From Paenibacillus naphthalenovorans (GTDB lineage Bacteria > Bacillota > Bacilli > Paenibacillales > NBRC-103111): 64,000 nucleotides of DNA. Positions 33,083-41,480 of the stretch are shown in pieces. Position numbers and translations under genes: made by a program. Location: the NCBI RefSeq assembly GCF_900099895.1, contig NZ_FNDY01000011.1:81460-145459 (forward strand), written 5' to 3'. The notes under the pieces are model-generated. The model was not told where the DNA came from, ran no database searches, and saw only the letters and a program-made list of their open reading frames with translations. How positions within the stretch are numbered: the stretch's first letter is position 1; every line of letters starts with the position of its first letter.

Positions 33083-34102
33083 TTACTCCAGGTTTTTAAA
33101 CACTTCTTCCGCATCGGTAACATAGTTGTTAAAATACTCGGTAAAATCAGCGGTGTTCTTATAAAAATCTATCTGCTGATCCGTCTCCATAAATTTCCTC
33201 CACTCCGGATCTTGTATTACTTGTTCAAAGGCTTTGCTTAATTTTTCGAGCCGATGTTGCGGAATTCCAGGCTTTCCAAAAAAGGCCCGCCATAAATTCT
33301 CATCAACGATATTCGTTAAGCCTAATTCTTTAAATGTCGGTACATCCGGACGGTTCGGAGCGCGCTCTGAACCGGTAACCGCTAAGATCCGAACCTCACC
33401 GCTGTCAACATGCTGATTGACTACCGAGCTGGACGATACCAAGGCATCCACATTGCCGCCCAATAAGGCGAGCAATGTCTTGCTGCCGCCGTCGTAAGGA
33501 ATGTAGTTCGCCTCAATACCTGCTTCTTTTAAGATTTTATATAAGAAAACATGATTGGTACCCTTGGTCTGGGAGCCGGATACCTTCAGCTTCCCCGGAT
33601 TGGCTTTGGCGTACCGGACAAAGTCGTCAAAGGTTGAAAAGGGGCTTTCCTTTAATACGGCTAACACTTGATAATCAGCATTGATGCTTGCGATCGGTAC
33701 AATATCCTTCGTTTTGAACGGCACTTGGCCTGAAGCCATCGTATAAGCAAAGGTTGAAGAGTGATAAGTGATCGTATACCCGTCGGCCGGCTGGGACATC
33801 ATGTAGGATACGCCTACAGCACCGCTTCCGCCTTCTTTATTAACGGGAACAAAAGGCTGACCGACGTATTTTTCGGCAATCTTGGCAAACGTTCTGGAGA
33901 AGGTGTCTCCCGCTACGCCAGGCGAGAACGGAATAACCAGGTTGATCGGTTTGTTCGGATAGTCATCCTCCGGCGGGGTTGAAGGGGAATCTGCTGTTCC
34001 TCCGGCCGGCTGGGTTTGGCTTTGTGACCCACAGGCGGCTAAGGTGAAGGCAAGAGATAAAATGATGACGGAAGCCATGACGGATTTTATTTTTCCTATC
34101 AA
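33083..34102 (-). CDS. Tripartite tricarboxylate transporter binding lipoprotein (TctC/Bug family)
   Basis: A 339-residue Bug-family binding protein with lipobox LAAC near residue 24. It has the family's DDYPNKPINLVIPFSPGVAGD start of the mature fold (seen in two parts), GGSGAVGVSYMMSQPADGYT and the VPYDGG-like motif YIPYDGGSKTLLALLGGNVDA. It captures the carboxylate for TctAB. GGGAGG lies 9 nt before a TTG start at 34100-34102. Bug proteins bind very diverse carboxylates, so the ligand is not predictable. Confidence 0.87.
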   Translation of the reverse strand: MIGKIKSVMASVIILSLAFTLAACGSQSQTQPAGGTADSPSTPPEDDYPNKPINLVIPFSPGVAGDTFSRTFAKIAEKYVGQPFVPVNKEGGSGAVGVSYMMSQPADGYTITYHSSTFAYTMASGQVPFKTKDIVPIASINADYQVLAVLKESPFSTFDDFVRYAKANPGKLKVSGSQTKGTNHVFLYKILKEAGIEANYIPYDGGSKTLLALLGGNVDALVSSSSVVNQHVDSGEVRILAVTGSERAPNRPDVPTFKELGLTNIVDENLWRAFFGKPGIPQHRLEKLSKAFEQVIQDPEWRKFMETDQQIDFYKNTADFTEYFNNYVTDAEEVFKNLE

Positions 34103-34123
34103 AGCAATTACCTCCCTTATTTT

Positions 34124-34885
34124 TTATGCAAGCGGAAAGCCTTGTTCGGACAAGAAAGACTTCATATTCATTCTTCTCGGACGTTTTCTTTTGTTGGTCA
34201 TGGTTTCTGACCAGGTTTCGGATCGGATACCATGGGTTCGATTCAAATAATAGGCTCTCATGATTTCATCATATTGATGAAGATGCTTGTTAACCTCTTC
34301 AAACCTCTTATATTTATTTTCAAAATAAATCGCTTCCAACGGCAGCCGCGGTTTTTGATCCGGAATCTCCCCGGGATAGCCAATGCACATTCCGAATACC
34401 GGATAAACTCTCTTCGGCAATTCCAGCAGTTGAGCTACTTCATACGGATGATTGCGCAGCCCTCCCGTATAGACAATCCCTAAGCCAAGCGCCTCGGCGG
34501 CAATGGCTGCATTTTGAGCGACCAATGCGGCATCTATCGTAGCAACCATAAACATCTCCGTTGATTCGATCGCTGCTGTCATATTCACACCTTGCTGCAA
34601 TGCAATTTTTTCCAACCGATATAAATCTGCACAAAAAACAAGAAAATGAGAACAGGATTCCACTTGGGGCTGGCTGCCGGCATATTCCGCCAATTTTTTT
34701 TTTCTGATCGGATCGGTTACTCCGATAATGGAATAGGACTGCCCATGGCTTGAGGAAGGTGCCGCTTGGGCGGAAGTGATAATGTTTACTAAATCAGGAT
34801 CCGATATTTTTTGGTCTCTAAATTTTCGTATTGATCTGTGATTTTGCAGCAGCTTGAGGACATCCGGATTGGGTTCTACATTCAT
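34124..34885 (-). CDS. NfsA/FRP-type nitroreductase-family flavoprotein
   Basis: A 253-residue FMN-dependent oxidoreductase of the NfsA/FRP group: NHRSIRKFRDQKISDP at the N-terminus, QAAPSSSHGQSYSIIGV and GLGIVYTGGLRNHPYEVA. These use NAD(P)H to reduce flavins, quinones or nitro compounds. In this operon it could reduce an enone intermediate or supply FMNH2, but no partner oxygenase is adjacent. ATG at 34883-34885 with a GTGAGGA ribosome site. Confidence 0.83.
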   Translation of the reverse strand: MNVEPNPDVLKLLQNHRSIRKFRDQKISDPDLVNIITSAQAAPSSSHGQSYSIIGVTDPIRKKKLAEYAGSQPQVESCSHFLVFCADLYRLEKIALQQGVNMTAAIESTEMFMVATIDAALVAQNAAIAAEALGLGIVYTGGLRNHPYEVAQLLELPKRVYPVFGMCIGYPGEIPDQKPRLPLEAIYFENKYKRFEEVNKHLHQYDEIMRAYYLNRTHGIRSETWSETMTNKRKRPRRMNMKSFLSEQGFPLA

Positions 34886-34902
34886 GCTCGAATCCTCACT
34901 CC

Positions 34903-35397
34903 TTACACTCTCAATTCTTTTTCTGAAATAACGACCCCATCGGGATCAGCATAAATATAATGGCCTGGAACCCAATCGACATTGCCAAAATCAAGGATCA
35001 CATCGCGAACTCCCCTTTGTTCTTTTTTGACAAATCTGCTGCTTAACGGATGACTTCCCAAGGCCAAAATACCAATATCCAGATTGGCCAGACCTTCGAT
35101 ATCGCGCACCAAACCATGAACTATGATCCCGGTAATTCCCCTGGATGCCGCGATGCCGGCCTTTCGATCTCCCATCCAGGCACAAGGTGCGACATGGATA
35201 CCATCAAGCACGATGACGGTTCCCGGAGGCACTTGCTCGATCGCCTCCATGAAAATTCGGTTGTCATTCGAGTATAACTTTACTGTAGATATTTTCCCTG
35301 TAAACGCTTTCTTATTGCCGTAAGATTGAAATGCGGTCGAACAAATCTGGATTTGATCCGCAAACTGATCACAGATATCCGAAGTTTTGATACTCAT
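34903..35397 (-). CDS. RraA/HMG-aldolase-family protein
   Basis: A 164-residue RraA-fold protein. The metal/substrate loop and the Arg-Asp pair are present: MGDRKAGIAASRGITGIIVHGLVRD. Proteins with this motif are 4-hydroxy-4-methyl-2-oxoglutarate / 4-carboxy-4-hydroxy-2-oxoadipate aldolases or oxaloacetate decarboxylases. RraA itself, which regulates RNase E, is a homologue. The catabolic operon favours an aldolase or decarboxylase making pyruvate. GGTAGGAGG precedes the ATG at 35395-35397. Confidence 0.8.
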   Translation of the reverse strand: MSIKTSDICDQFADQIQICSTAFQSYGNKKAFTGKISTVKLYSNDNRIFMEAIEQVPPGTVIVLDGIHVAPCAWMGDRKAGIAASRGITGIIVHGLVRDIEGLANLDIGILALGSHPLSSRFVKKEQRGVRDVILDFGNVDWVPGHYIYADPDGVVISEKELRV

Positions 35398-35409
35398 TGT
35401 ATAAACCTC

Positions 35410-36420
35410 CTACCATTTTTGTTGATTTCCTGACAGCTTTAGTGTGGACAAGTTCACCACATCCGCTTCGTCGTAAGGTGTACCGCTAAGCAGAAAATGA
35501 TTAATATTACGGCAGGCCTTGTCAACGACGTTCTCCATCGCCTCTACCGTTCCTCCACCAATATGGGGGGTAAGTACAACATTGTTTAATGTGGTCAAGA
35601 GATCGTTTTGTTCCAGGGGTTCATTCTCAAAGACATCGAGCCCCGCCCCCAGAATTTGTCGGTTCTTCAAACTTTGGTACAGCGCTTGTTCATCCACGAT
35701 GCCGCCTCTGCAGGTATTAATGAGGATCGCCGTCGGTTTCATCAACTTTAAATTTTCTTCATTGATTAAATGGTAAGTGTGCTGATTGAATGGCACATGT
35801 AAGGAAATCACATCCGATTCGGCAAGCAGCGGTTCGAATTCCATAAAGCTTACATTAGTCTTCGTTTCTTGTTCGTCTGACAGGCGGTTAACATCATAGT
35901 AACGGATCTCGCATTGAAATCCCCTTAAAAGGTTGGCGACCTCTTTTCCGATAGCGCCAAACCCGACTAACCCAACCTTTTTTTGAGATAATTCGTAAGA
36001 GCGGTCTCGCAGTTCCGTCTTTAACCATTTCCCATTTAATACCATTTCGTTATGAGCCGTAATGATATGCTTATAAACCGACATCATCAACAGGACGGCG
36101 TGCTCCGCAACCGACCGGGCATTCTGCCCTTTGGTATTACTTACAGGAATCCCTTTTCTTGCTGCCGTTTCTAAATCAATATTGTTCACACCCGCACCCA
36201 ATTTTTGAATGAATCGGCATTGGGCCGCTTGTTCAAGCCACGCTTTGGATATCCCTTTTGTAAACGTAATCAAAACATCCGCTGAGGATAGATGGATGTC
36301 CTTGTCGCTTTCCTGTTCACAAAACACAATGTCAACAGCGGGATCAAGCTTACTTTGGATTAAATGCTTCATCTTATCTGAAAGCTTATCAAGCGATACG
36401 ACCTTTTTCCTTGTGTTCAA
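35410..36420 (-). CDS. D-2-hydroxyacid dehydrogenase (phosphoglycerate-dehydrogenase family)
   Basis: About 336 residues. The NAD motif VGLVGFGAIGKEVANLL and the catalytic Arg (NTCRGGIVDE), Glu (DVFENEP) and His (TPHIGG) are all present. It lacks the C-terminal ACT domain of serine-pathway SerA, so it is a catabolic 2-hydroxy/2-keto acid enzyme. The start is put at TTG 36418-36420 with GAGGGGG a few bases upstream; an ATG six codons earlier is possible. It is the first gene of the operon, divergent from a LysR gene. Confidence 0.82.
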   Translation of the reverse strand: MNTRKKVVSLDKLSDKMKHLIQSKLDPAVDIVFCEQESDKDIHLSSADVLITFTKGISKAWLEQAAQCRFIQKLGAGVNNIDLETAARKGIPVSNTKGQNARSVAEHAVLLMMSVYKHIITAHNEMVLNGKWLKTELRDRSYELSQKKVGLVGFGAIGKEVANLLRGFQCEIRYYDVNRLSDEQETKTNVSFMEFEPLLAESDVISLHVPFNQHTYHLINEENLKLMKPTAILINTCRGGIVDEQALYQSLKNRQILGAGLDVFENEPLEQNDLLTTLNNVVLTPHIGGGTVEAMENVVDKACRNINHFLLSGTPYDEADVVNLSTLKLSGNQQKW

Positions 36421-36504
36421 GCAATCCCCCTCTTTCATCTCCAAATTCCATGCAGCGGACGCGGATTATCCACTGGATTTTTTTGCTTGATCTTGTTTGT
36501 ATTG

Positions 36505-36573
36505 ATTATAGTACATTAAGAATAATCAATAAAATATAAATATTCTTTATTATCTGAATATTTTCTTTATAAT
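36505..36573. promoter_or_regulatory. Divergent promoter region with LysR-type dyad
   Basis: AATATTC (36539-36545) is repeated inverted as GAATATT (36556-36562), the size and spacing of a LysR recognition site. TATAAT at 36568-36573 serves the LysR gene on the plus strand. A second TATAAT on the minus strand (36505-36510) points toward the 11-gene operon. The LysR product probably controls both. Confidence 0.55.
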
Positions 36574-36608
36574 TTAAACATATACCTGGTTTAAAGGAGA
36601 TGCTGAGG

Positions 36609-37490
36609 TTGGACGATAAAGACTGGAGCGTTTTGCAGGCTGTATATCAAGAAAAAAATATTACCAGAGCTGCGCAGAAGTTGCATATTTCTCAACCCGC
36701 CTTGACCTACCGGCTAAATCAGTTAGGGGAGCATTTTGATATCCAAATCTTTGTCCGTGGAAAAAGAGAGCTCAAATTCACGAAAGAAGGAGAGCATCTG
36801 ATTGCCTATGCCAACAAAATGGTCATTGAACTGCGGAAATTAAAAGATCAGCTGCAGGACTTAAAAAAGCAGGTTAGCGGGGAATTAAGACTCGGGGTTT
36901 CCAGTAACTTTGCACAGTATAAACTCCCCACCATTCTGAAAAACTTTCACGATCATTACCCGAATGTTCAATTTAACGTTCAAACGGGCTGGAGTGTACA
37001 AATTTTGGAGCATTTGACCAAAGAAGAATTACATATCGGGATCATCCGGGGGGATTATGAATGGGGTGATGCCAAAATATGGATGGGCTCAGATCAGCTT
37101 TGCTTAATCTCAAAAAAGCAGGTCTCCCTCGAAAATCTGCCTCATTTGCCAAGAATCCGCCACCAGACCGACCCCGATGCCAAAAGAGCGATCGAGCAAT
37201 GGTGGCAGACTTATTTTACACAGCCTCCTTATATCAGTATGGAGGTCGACAAATTGGAAACCTGCAAAGAGATGGTACTTAATGGGTTAGGCTATGGCAT
37301 CATCCCCCACTATCTGCTGTCGGAAAAAGACAAGAGCGATGATCTGTTTATTTATCCTTTACTAATGGATGGAAAAGCGGTATTGCGGAACCTTTGGGCA
37401 TTTTATTATGAGGATGATACAAAGCTTTCTGCAGTTAAAGCATTCGTAGATTTCCTGAAACGGCATTACTATGAATCTTCCGGGGAGTAA
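36609..37490 (+). CDS. LysR-family regulator of the adjacent 11-gene operon
   Basis: About 293 residues with the LysR helix-turn-helix (LQAVYQEKNITRAAQKLHIS then PALTYRLNQLGEHF) and a substrate-binding domain (GELRLGVSSNFAQYKLPTIL; GLGYGIIPHYLLSEKD). Its unusual helix-turn-helix spacing is still family-like. It is transcribed away from the dehydrogenase/TctCBA operon across the dyad at 36539-36562, the standard arrangement for a LysR activator and its target. GGAG (36596-36599) touches the ATG at 36600, so the TTG at 36609 is the better-spaced start. Confidence 0.87.
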   Translation: MDDKDWSVLQAVYQEKNITRAAQKLHISQPALTYRLNQLGEHFDIQIFVRGKRELKFTKEGEHLIAYANKMVIELRKLKDQLQDLKKQVSGELRLGVSSNFAQYKLPTILKNFHDHYPNVQFNVQTGWSVQILEHLTKEELHIGIIRGDYEWGDAKIWMGSDQLCLISKKQVSLENLPHLPRIRHQTDPDAKRAIEQWWQTYFTQPPYISMEVDKLETCKEMVLNGLGYGIIPHYLLSEKDKSDDLFIYPLLMDGKAVLRNLWAFYYEDDTKLSAVKAFVDFLKRHYYESSGE

Positions 37491-37491
37491 G

Positions 37492-37612
37492 CGGATGGCC
37501 CAGCCATTTGAGCTCGTGCCGACATACGTCTACCTCTACCTCGCTTGATGATTCCCGCTTTGTCACCAGCCAAACGCTTCACGTCAACGGCAGAGAGTGG
37601 ACTTTATCATAA
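37492..37612 (+). pseudogene. 3' remnant of a YdaD/YhxC-type SDR gene, frameshifted
   Basis: Immediately after the LysR stop the frame reads RMAQPFELVPTYVYLYLA and then two stops. In a shifted frame DDSRFVTSQTLHVNG follows, ending at TAA 37610-37612. Together these match the C-terminal end of general-stress SDR enzymes (pattern QPFELAPAYVYLAS-DDSRYVTGQTLHVNG). About 40 codons survive with one frameshift; the rest of the gene is missing. This marks a past deletion or rearrangement at this junction. Confidence 0.72.
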
Positions 37613-37631
37613 CCTCTCAGCGCCTGACAAA

Positions 37632-37699
37632 GAATCCCTCTTGTGTTCACGAACAGATAGGGTAATATTAGCCCAATACTGTCTGCACAAGAGGGATTC
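37632..37699. repeat. 68-bp inverted-repeat element, possible MITE or structured RNA
   Basis: GAATCCCTCTTGTG (37632-37645) and CACAAGAGGGATTC (37686-37699) form a perfect 14-bp inverted repeat around 40 nt that pair only partly. There is no T-tract, so it is not a plain terminator. It lies between a gene remnant and the hydrolase gene. Origin as an insertion-sequence end or MITE is inference. Confidence 0.6.
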
Positions 37700-37766
37700 G
37701 ATCATTCCGGTGTGCTCCAAAGCGGCATTGCGTTCACTGATGAATTGTCGTCACCGTCTGTTCATA

Positions 37767-38636
37767 CTATGAAATTTCCTTCAAAAAATGAATGCTCTCC
37801 TTTAATGCTGTTTCCAGTTCTTCTGTTATGCCCTGAAACGGATGAACGGCCCCGAACGTATGATTTGCACTAGGAATGGTCAAGATTTGATGCTGAGGCG
37901 CAGCTTGGCGAAGCCGTTCAAACCCTTCCTTCAGGCGCGGAGAATCCTGACCGCCCTGGACCAGCAGTACCGGAATTTTTAATTCGGCCAAACGGCGGAC
38001 GATATCAAACCTCTCCGCATTGCGGGACAAGTCCTCATAGAAGCTCGCCTGGATCGGCATGTCTTGTTTCGTTCGCACATTCGTTACGTAGGCAATGCCA
38101 TGCTCGGCTATCTGAGCTTTAAACGCATCGTCGAACAGGTCGGCCGATGCAATCCCGTTCCAAGTGACGACAGCCTTCACCTGAGGATGCTCAGAGGCAA
38201 AAATAATGCTTCCGCCTCCCCCTTTGCTGTGACCCAGCAAGTAAAGACGCCGCGGATCGGCGAATGAAGCGAGCGGCAGCGTTCCCGACTCAAGAGCTTG
38301 AAGCAGGACGGCAAGATCCTCCTGCTCCCGTGAATAAGTATTCCGTGCGAACTTATCCAGCTCGTCAAAATCCCGTTCGTTCACTCCGTTGCAGGAGTAA
38401 TTGAAGGTGACTGCGAAGAAGCCTTCCCCGGCAAAACGCTCCGCGATATACGGAAAGAAAGACCAGTCCTTAAAGCCTTTGAAGCCGTGGCTGATAAATA
38501 CAACGGGTCTGGCGGTGTCCTCCGTCCCGCGCGCTGCCCTCACCTCACCGCGAATATAAAGCGGCTCACCGGTATCCAAATGGCCCGCCTCCAGGATAAA
38601 AGGTTCCCGTATGATCGAATTCGGTGTCTGGCTCAT
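37767..38636 (-). CDS. Alpha/beta-hydrolase (dienelactone-hydrolase/acyl-peptidase-like)
   Basis: A 289-residue cytoplasmic alpha/beta-hydrolase. An oxyanion region VFISHGFKGFKDW, nucleophile elbow GHSKGG (Ser), an acid candidate in VQGGQDSPRL and the catalytic His in SANHTFG make a full triad. No signal peptide. AAGGAGG lies 7 nt before the ATG at 38634-38636. It lies 124 nt downstream of the dioxygenase beta gene with no terminator between. It could be co-transcribed and hydrolyse an ester of the aromatic acid, but general esterase activity is equally possible. Confidence 0.78.
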   Translation of the reverse strand: MSQTPNSIIREPFILEAGHLDTGEPLYIRGEVRAARGTEDTARPVVFISHGFKGFKDWSFFPYIAERFAGEGFFAVTFNYSCNGVNERDFDELDKFARNTYSREQEDLAVLLQALESGTLPLASFADPRRLYLLGHSKGGGGSIIFASEHPQVKAVVTWNGIASADLFDDAFKAQIAEHGIAYVTNVRTKQDMPIQASFYEDLSRNAERFDIVRRLAELKIPVLLVQGGQDSPRLKEGFERLRQAAPQHQILTIPSANHTFGAVHPFQGITEELETALKESIHFLKEIS

Positions 38637-38760
38637 ATCAATGCCTCCTTATGATTACATATTACATAAATTGGGTTGGATTATTTTTATTGTAACATAA
38701 GGATTGACTTTGTGATGACAATCATTTGCTTCAAAGGTGTTTTTCTGCATGAGCGGCTAA

Positions 38761-39255
38761 TTAAATCGGCGTTACCAGCAGCGTTGGGATTAGAGCCGTA
38801 TCGTAAACGGCCAGCTTTTCTTTAAATTTCGCCTCGCCGTTCACAAATGTAATCTTATCCATGTATTGGCCGACATTATAAACCTCTGTTATCCCATCCT
38901 GTCTCGTTTGGAAAACGGCATAATTGGCGCGCACCAGATAAGTATCACCCTCCTGGCCTGCCATGCGGATACCGCTTACCAAGTGCTTATAGGTATGCGC
39001 CTCATAGATATTCGCGTGTCTGTGGGCTGTAATCCGGTCCTTCAGCATCCCTTTACTGTCGCAGTATATCACGCAAGTCAGAAGATTTCTCGCATAGTTT
39101 TCTCGGGAAATCACTTTATATAAGCATTCCTCTGTAAAAAAGTCCGGCCATTGCTCCAATTTATCATTGTCGATGCATTCCACGTAGGCGTGGACTAATT
39201 CTTCTATGGCCGCTTTGATTTCCAATGCCGGTGCATTCACTTTCTGTTGATTCAT
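38761..39255 (-). CDS. Ring-hydroxylating dioxygenase beta subunit (TphA3/AndAd-like)
   Basis: A 164-residue small subunit of an aromatic-ring dioxygenase. Marks are YVECIDNDKLEQWPDFFTEE near the N-terminus and DRITAHRHANIYEAHTYKHL in the middle. From memory of the terephthalate dioxygenase small subunit the pattern IDSDAMEQWPTFFT and ANIYERHRYRH is very close. The subunit is structural; the alpha subunit carries the catalytic centres. It follows the alpha gene by 24 nt. AAGGAG precedes the ATG at 39253-39255. Confidence 0.83.
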   Translation of the reverse strand: MNQQKVNAPALEIKAAIEELVHAYVECIDNDKLEQWPDFFTEECLYKVISRENYARNLLTCVIYCDSKGMLKDRITAHRHANIYEAHTYKHLVSGIRMAGQEGDTYLVRANYAVFQTRQDGITEVYNVGQYMDKITFVNGEAKFKEKLAVYDTALIPTLLVTPI

Positions 39256-39279
39256 GGATCTGCACTCCTTTCTTTCCGA

Positions 39280-40527
39280 TTAATATCCCATCAATTCACG
39301 ATAACGCTTCCAAAACCCGCGGATCGACGTTTCGGTAGCACGGAATTCCTGACTTTGTACCGTTTTGCCGCCCATTTCGACAAATGAGCTTTTATCCTTA
39401 TCCCGGACGATTCCTCTTTGTACGAGCTCCCCTACTCCCCCATCCTCCAAAGAAACAAAACCGGCGGGACCTACCAGATTGGATTGCTTCATACGCATCG
39501 TTGTCATTTGGTCGTCATCGTCCTCATAACCGAAATAAGTCCAATGCAGCTCACATTTCTCCGGGCCCTTCGGCAGTAATTGACGGACCGCAAGCGTATT
39601 ATGAATTTGCTGCAGTACCATGCCCGGAAATATCGACTGGATCGCAAGCGTAATTCCGTCCGCAAACTCCTTCCGGCCTTCCAACATGGTAGGATCTTCC
39701 AATTTATATTTGGAATTAAAGGAACGAAGGTTCGCTTGTTTATATGTGTCCTCGTTCTCGTTTGATGAACCGTAGGTATAGCTCACATGATGCATTCCTG
39801 TATCGTCCATATCAATACCGCCGCGTTGTGAAAGGCGGTTCAGTCCAAAGGTGCTAAAGAACGTATGAAGGATACTTGCATGATACGAATCTTTGACATT
39901 CTCGAAATAAATCTTCCAATTATTATTCATCGATTGGCGGTTATAGCCGAGAACACGAACCGGTCGATTGAAAACACGCCGAATATACCCGCACATTTTT
40001 TCACCGAGATATTCCTGCAGCGGCATCACATGAGGATCGAAGGAGCCGAAAATCACACCGCAGAAGGTTTCGATTCTCAGCTTGTGCAAAGCATGTTTGG
40101 ATGTATCGAAGTCCTCCGGCATGCCGCCCTTGCCTTCCACACCGCTACGGAAAGGGACTCCTTTCAGATCCCCTTTGGCGTCAAAGGCCCAGGCGTGATA
40201 GACGCAGGTGAAAGTTTTGGTATTGCCGCAGGAATCCATACAAACGGTTGCTCCCCGATGCGAACAGCGGTTGACAAAGGCTCTGATTTCTCCGTCGCGG
40301 TCTCTGGTCACGACGACCGGCGTGTCGCCGACAAAGGTGGTCTTATAATCTCCGCTTTGCGGCAGCTCTGCTTCTAAAGCCAGGAAGTTCCAGGTTGGTC
40401 CGCGGTAAATCCTCAGCTGCTCCTGCTCGTAAACCGATGGGTCCATATATACCTGATAAGGAACTCTAGTGACCCCCTCCTCAGGCCAGCTGATTATCTC
40501 CGTCGTCTCAGTACCAAGTTTTGACAT
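39280..40527 (-). CDS. Ring-hydroxylating dioxygenase alpha subunit (TphA2/AndAc-like)
   Basis: A 415-residue catalytic subunit. The Rieske centre is CSHRGATVC with CVYHAW about 18 residues on; the mononuclear iron site is D-x2-H-x4-H in VKDSYHASILHTFF. Several stretches match the pattern I recall for Comamonas TphA2: TRVPYQVY, QEQLRIYRGPTWNFL, GDYKTTFVGDTPVVVTRD, and the end RATETSIRGFWKRYRELMG. Anthranilate dioxygenase AndAc is the nearest alternative. Terephthalate dioxygenase gives a cis-dihydrodiol of the diacid. The ATG at 40525-40527 has AAAGGAA 7 nt upstream. No reductase gene (TphA1) is adjacent. Confidence 0.83.
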   Translation of the reverse strand: MSKLGTETTEIISWPEEGVTRVPYQVYMDPSVYEQEQLRIYRGPTWNFLALEAELPQSGDYKTTFVGDTPVVVTRDRDGEIRAFVNRCSHRGATVCMDSCGNTKTFTCVYHAWAFDAKGDLKGVPFRSGVEGKGGMPEDFDTSKHALHKLRIETFCGVIFGSFDPHVMPLQEYLGEKMCGYIRRVFNRPVRVLGYNRQSMNNNWKIYFENVKDSYHASILHTFFSTFGLNRLSQRGGIDMDDTGMHHVSYTYGSSNENEDTYKQANLRSFNSKYKLEDPTMLEGRKEFADGITLAIQSIFPGMVLQQIHNTLAVRQLLPKGPEKCELHWTYFGYEDDDDQMTTMRMKQSNLVGPAGFVSLEDGGVGELVQRGIVRDKDKSSFVEMGGKTVQSQEFRATETSIRGFWKRYRELMGY

Positions 40528-40601
40528 GATCATGTTCCTTTCTTATTGGAATGTGAGTACTTTTATATTAGAGAAGCGACGGACCGATAGACAGCAGACG
40601 A

Positions 40602-40616
40602 TTCAGCTATGCGGAA
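40602..40616. promoter_or_regulatory. Candidate IclR operator upstream of the dioxygenase genes
   Basis: On the minus strand TTCCGCATAGCTGAA is an imperfect 5-N5-5 palindrome, about 75 nt upstream of the alpha-subunit ATG and some 45-50 nt above a possible start point (-10 TAATAT at 40565-40570). It matches the sites at 41481-41495 and 47138-47156. Confidence 0.6.
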
Positions 40617-40653
40617 CAAAAAAATAAAATTTTGTTGTTTTCCATGATGCCTG

Positions 40654-41451
40654 CTAATGTAAATAACGGAGTTTCTTCGTTTGTTCCACACCCAGCTGCT
40701 CGGTAATCAAACGGCTGTACATTCTCATCTCTTTTAGTAGAGGTGGGATGTTGGCATTCGTGATTTGTCCGGTGGGCCTTAAGATACAGATGGAGGCGAT
40801 AATCGAATCGTAGTCATCGAATACGGGAACGGCTACGGAGCTCATGCCTTGACTGAATTCATCGTGTGACACGGCATAACCCTTTTTTCGGATCCTCTGC
40901 AGCTCCTCGCGCAATTTATCGGGACAGGTGATGGTTTTGTTGGTGAACGCTTTCAAATGTGTGCTCAACACGCGGCTGATTTCCGTTTCGTCCTGGAAGG
41001 CCAACATCACTTTGCCCGATGCAGTGCTGTGGGCCGGCACCCTTTTCCCCATGACGTTTAATATTTTACCGTCCCGGTGTTCGGGAAGCTTCAACAGGTA
41101 TACAATGCCGCCCTTGTCATAAGTAACCATTTGAATGGCCGCCTGCACCGCAGACAGCATTTTTTTCAACAGCGGAAAAGCAATTTGGCACAATTCCATC
41201 TCATTATAAACCACAGAACCAATCTCAAAAGCAGTTAAGGACAAATGGTATTTTCGGGTTTCCGTATTTTGAACGACCATATTTTCTTCGCACAAAATTT
41301 GGATCAAACGGGATACGGTACTTTTGGCTATTCCCAATCTTCGGCTCAATTGGCTGATCCCGAGTTCCGGTTCGTTCTGGGAAAATTCCCTTAAAATCCG
41401 AATCGCTTTGTGGACCGAGGTCATCGAATCTTCCCTATTTTTTAATTTCAT
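40654..41451 (-). CDS. IclR-family regulator (TphR-like) of the aromatic-acid regulon
   Basis: A 265-residue IclR protein with the winged helix (VHKAIRILREFSQNEPELG; SRRLGIAKSTVSRLIQIL) and effector domain ending FDDYDSIIASICILRPTGQI. GGAGGG lies 8 nt before the ATG at 41449-41451; the frame extends 42 codons upstream through the intergenic region without a ribosome site. It sits between the dioxygenase and the TphB-like gene, as tphR-type regulators do. The repeated TTCCG-N5-YKGAA motif near three promoters is its likely binding site. Confidence 0.87.
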   Translation of the reverse strand: MKLKNREDSMTSVHKAIRILREFSQNEPELGISQLSRRLGIAKSTVSRLIQILCEENMVVQNTETRKYHLSLTAFEIGSVVYNEMELCQIAFPLLKKMLSAVQAAIQMVTYDKGGIVYLLKLPEHRDGKILNVMGKRVPAHSTASGKVMLAFQDETEISRVLSTHLKAFTNKTITCPDKLREELQRIRKKGYAVSHDEFSQGMSSVAVPVFDDYDSIIASICILRPTGQITNANIPPLLKEMRMYSRLITEQLGVEQTKKLRYLH

Positions 41452-41480
41452 AAAATATCCCTCCAAAAATTCATTTTCTT

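Noticed and set aside
36446..36460. Weak TTCCA-N5-CGGAC match to the IclR motif near the 11-gene operon start
   Set aside because: Two mismatches in the conserved arms, and it overlaps the start region of the first gene. Not counted as a fourth site.
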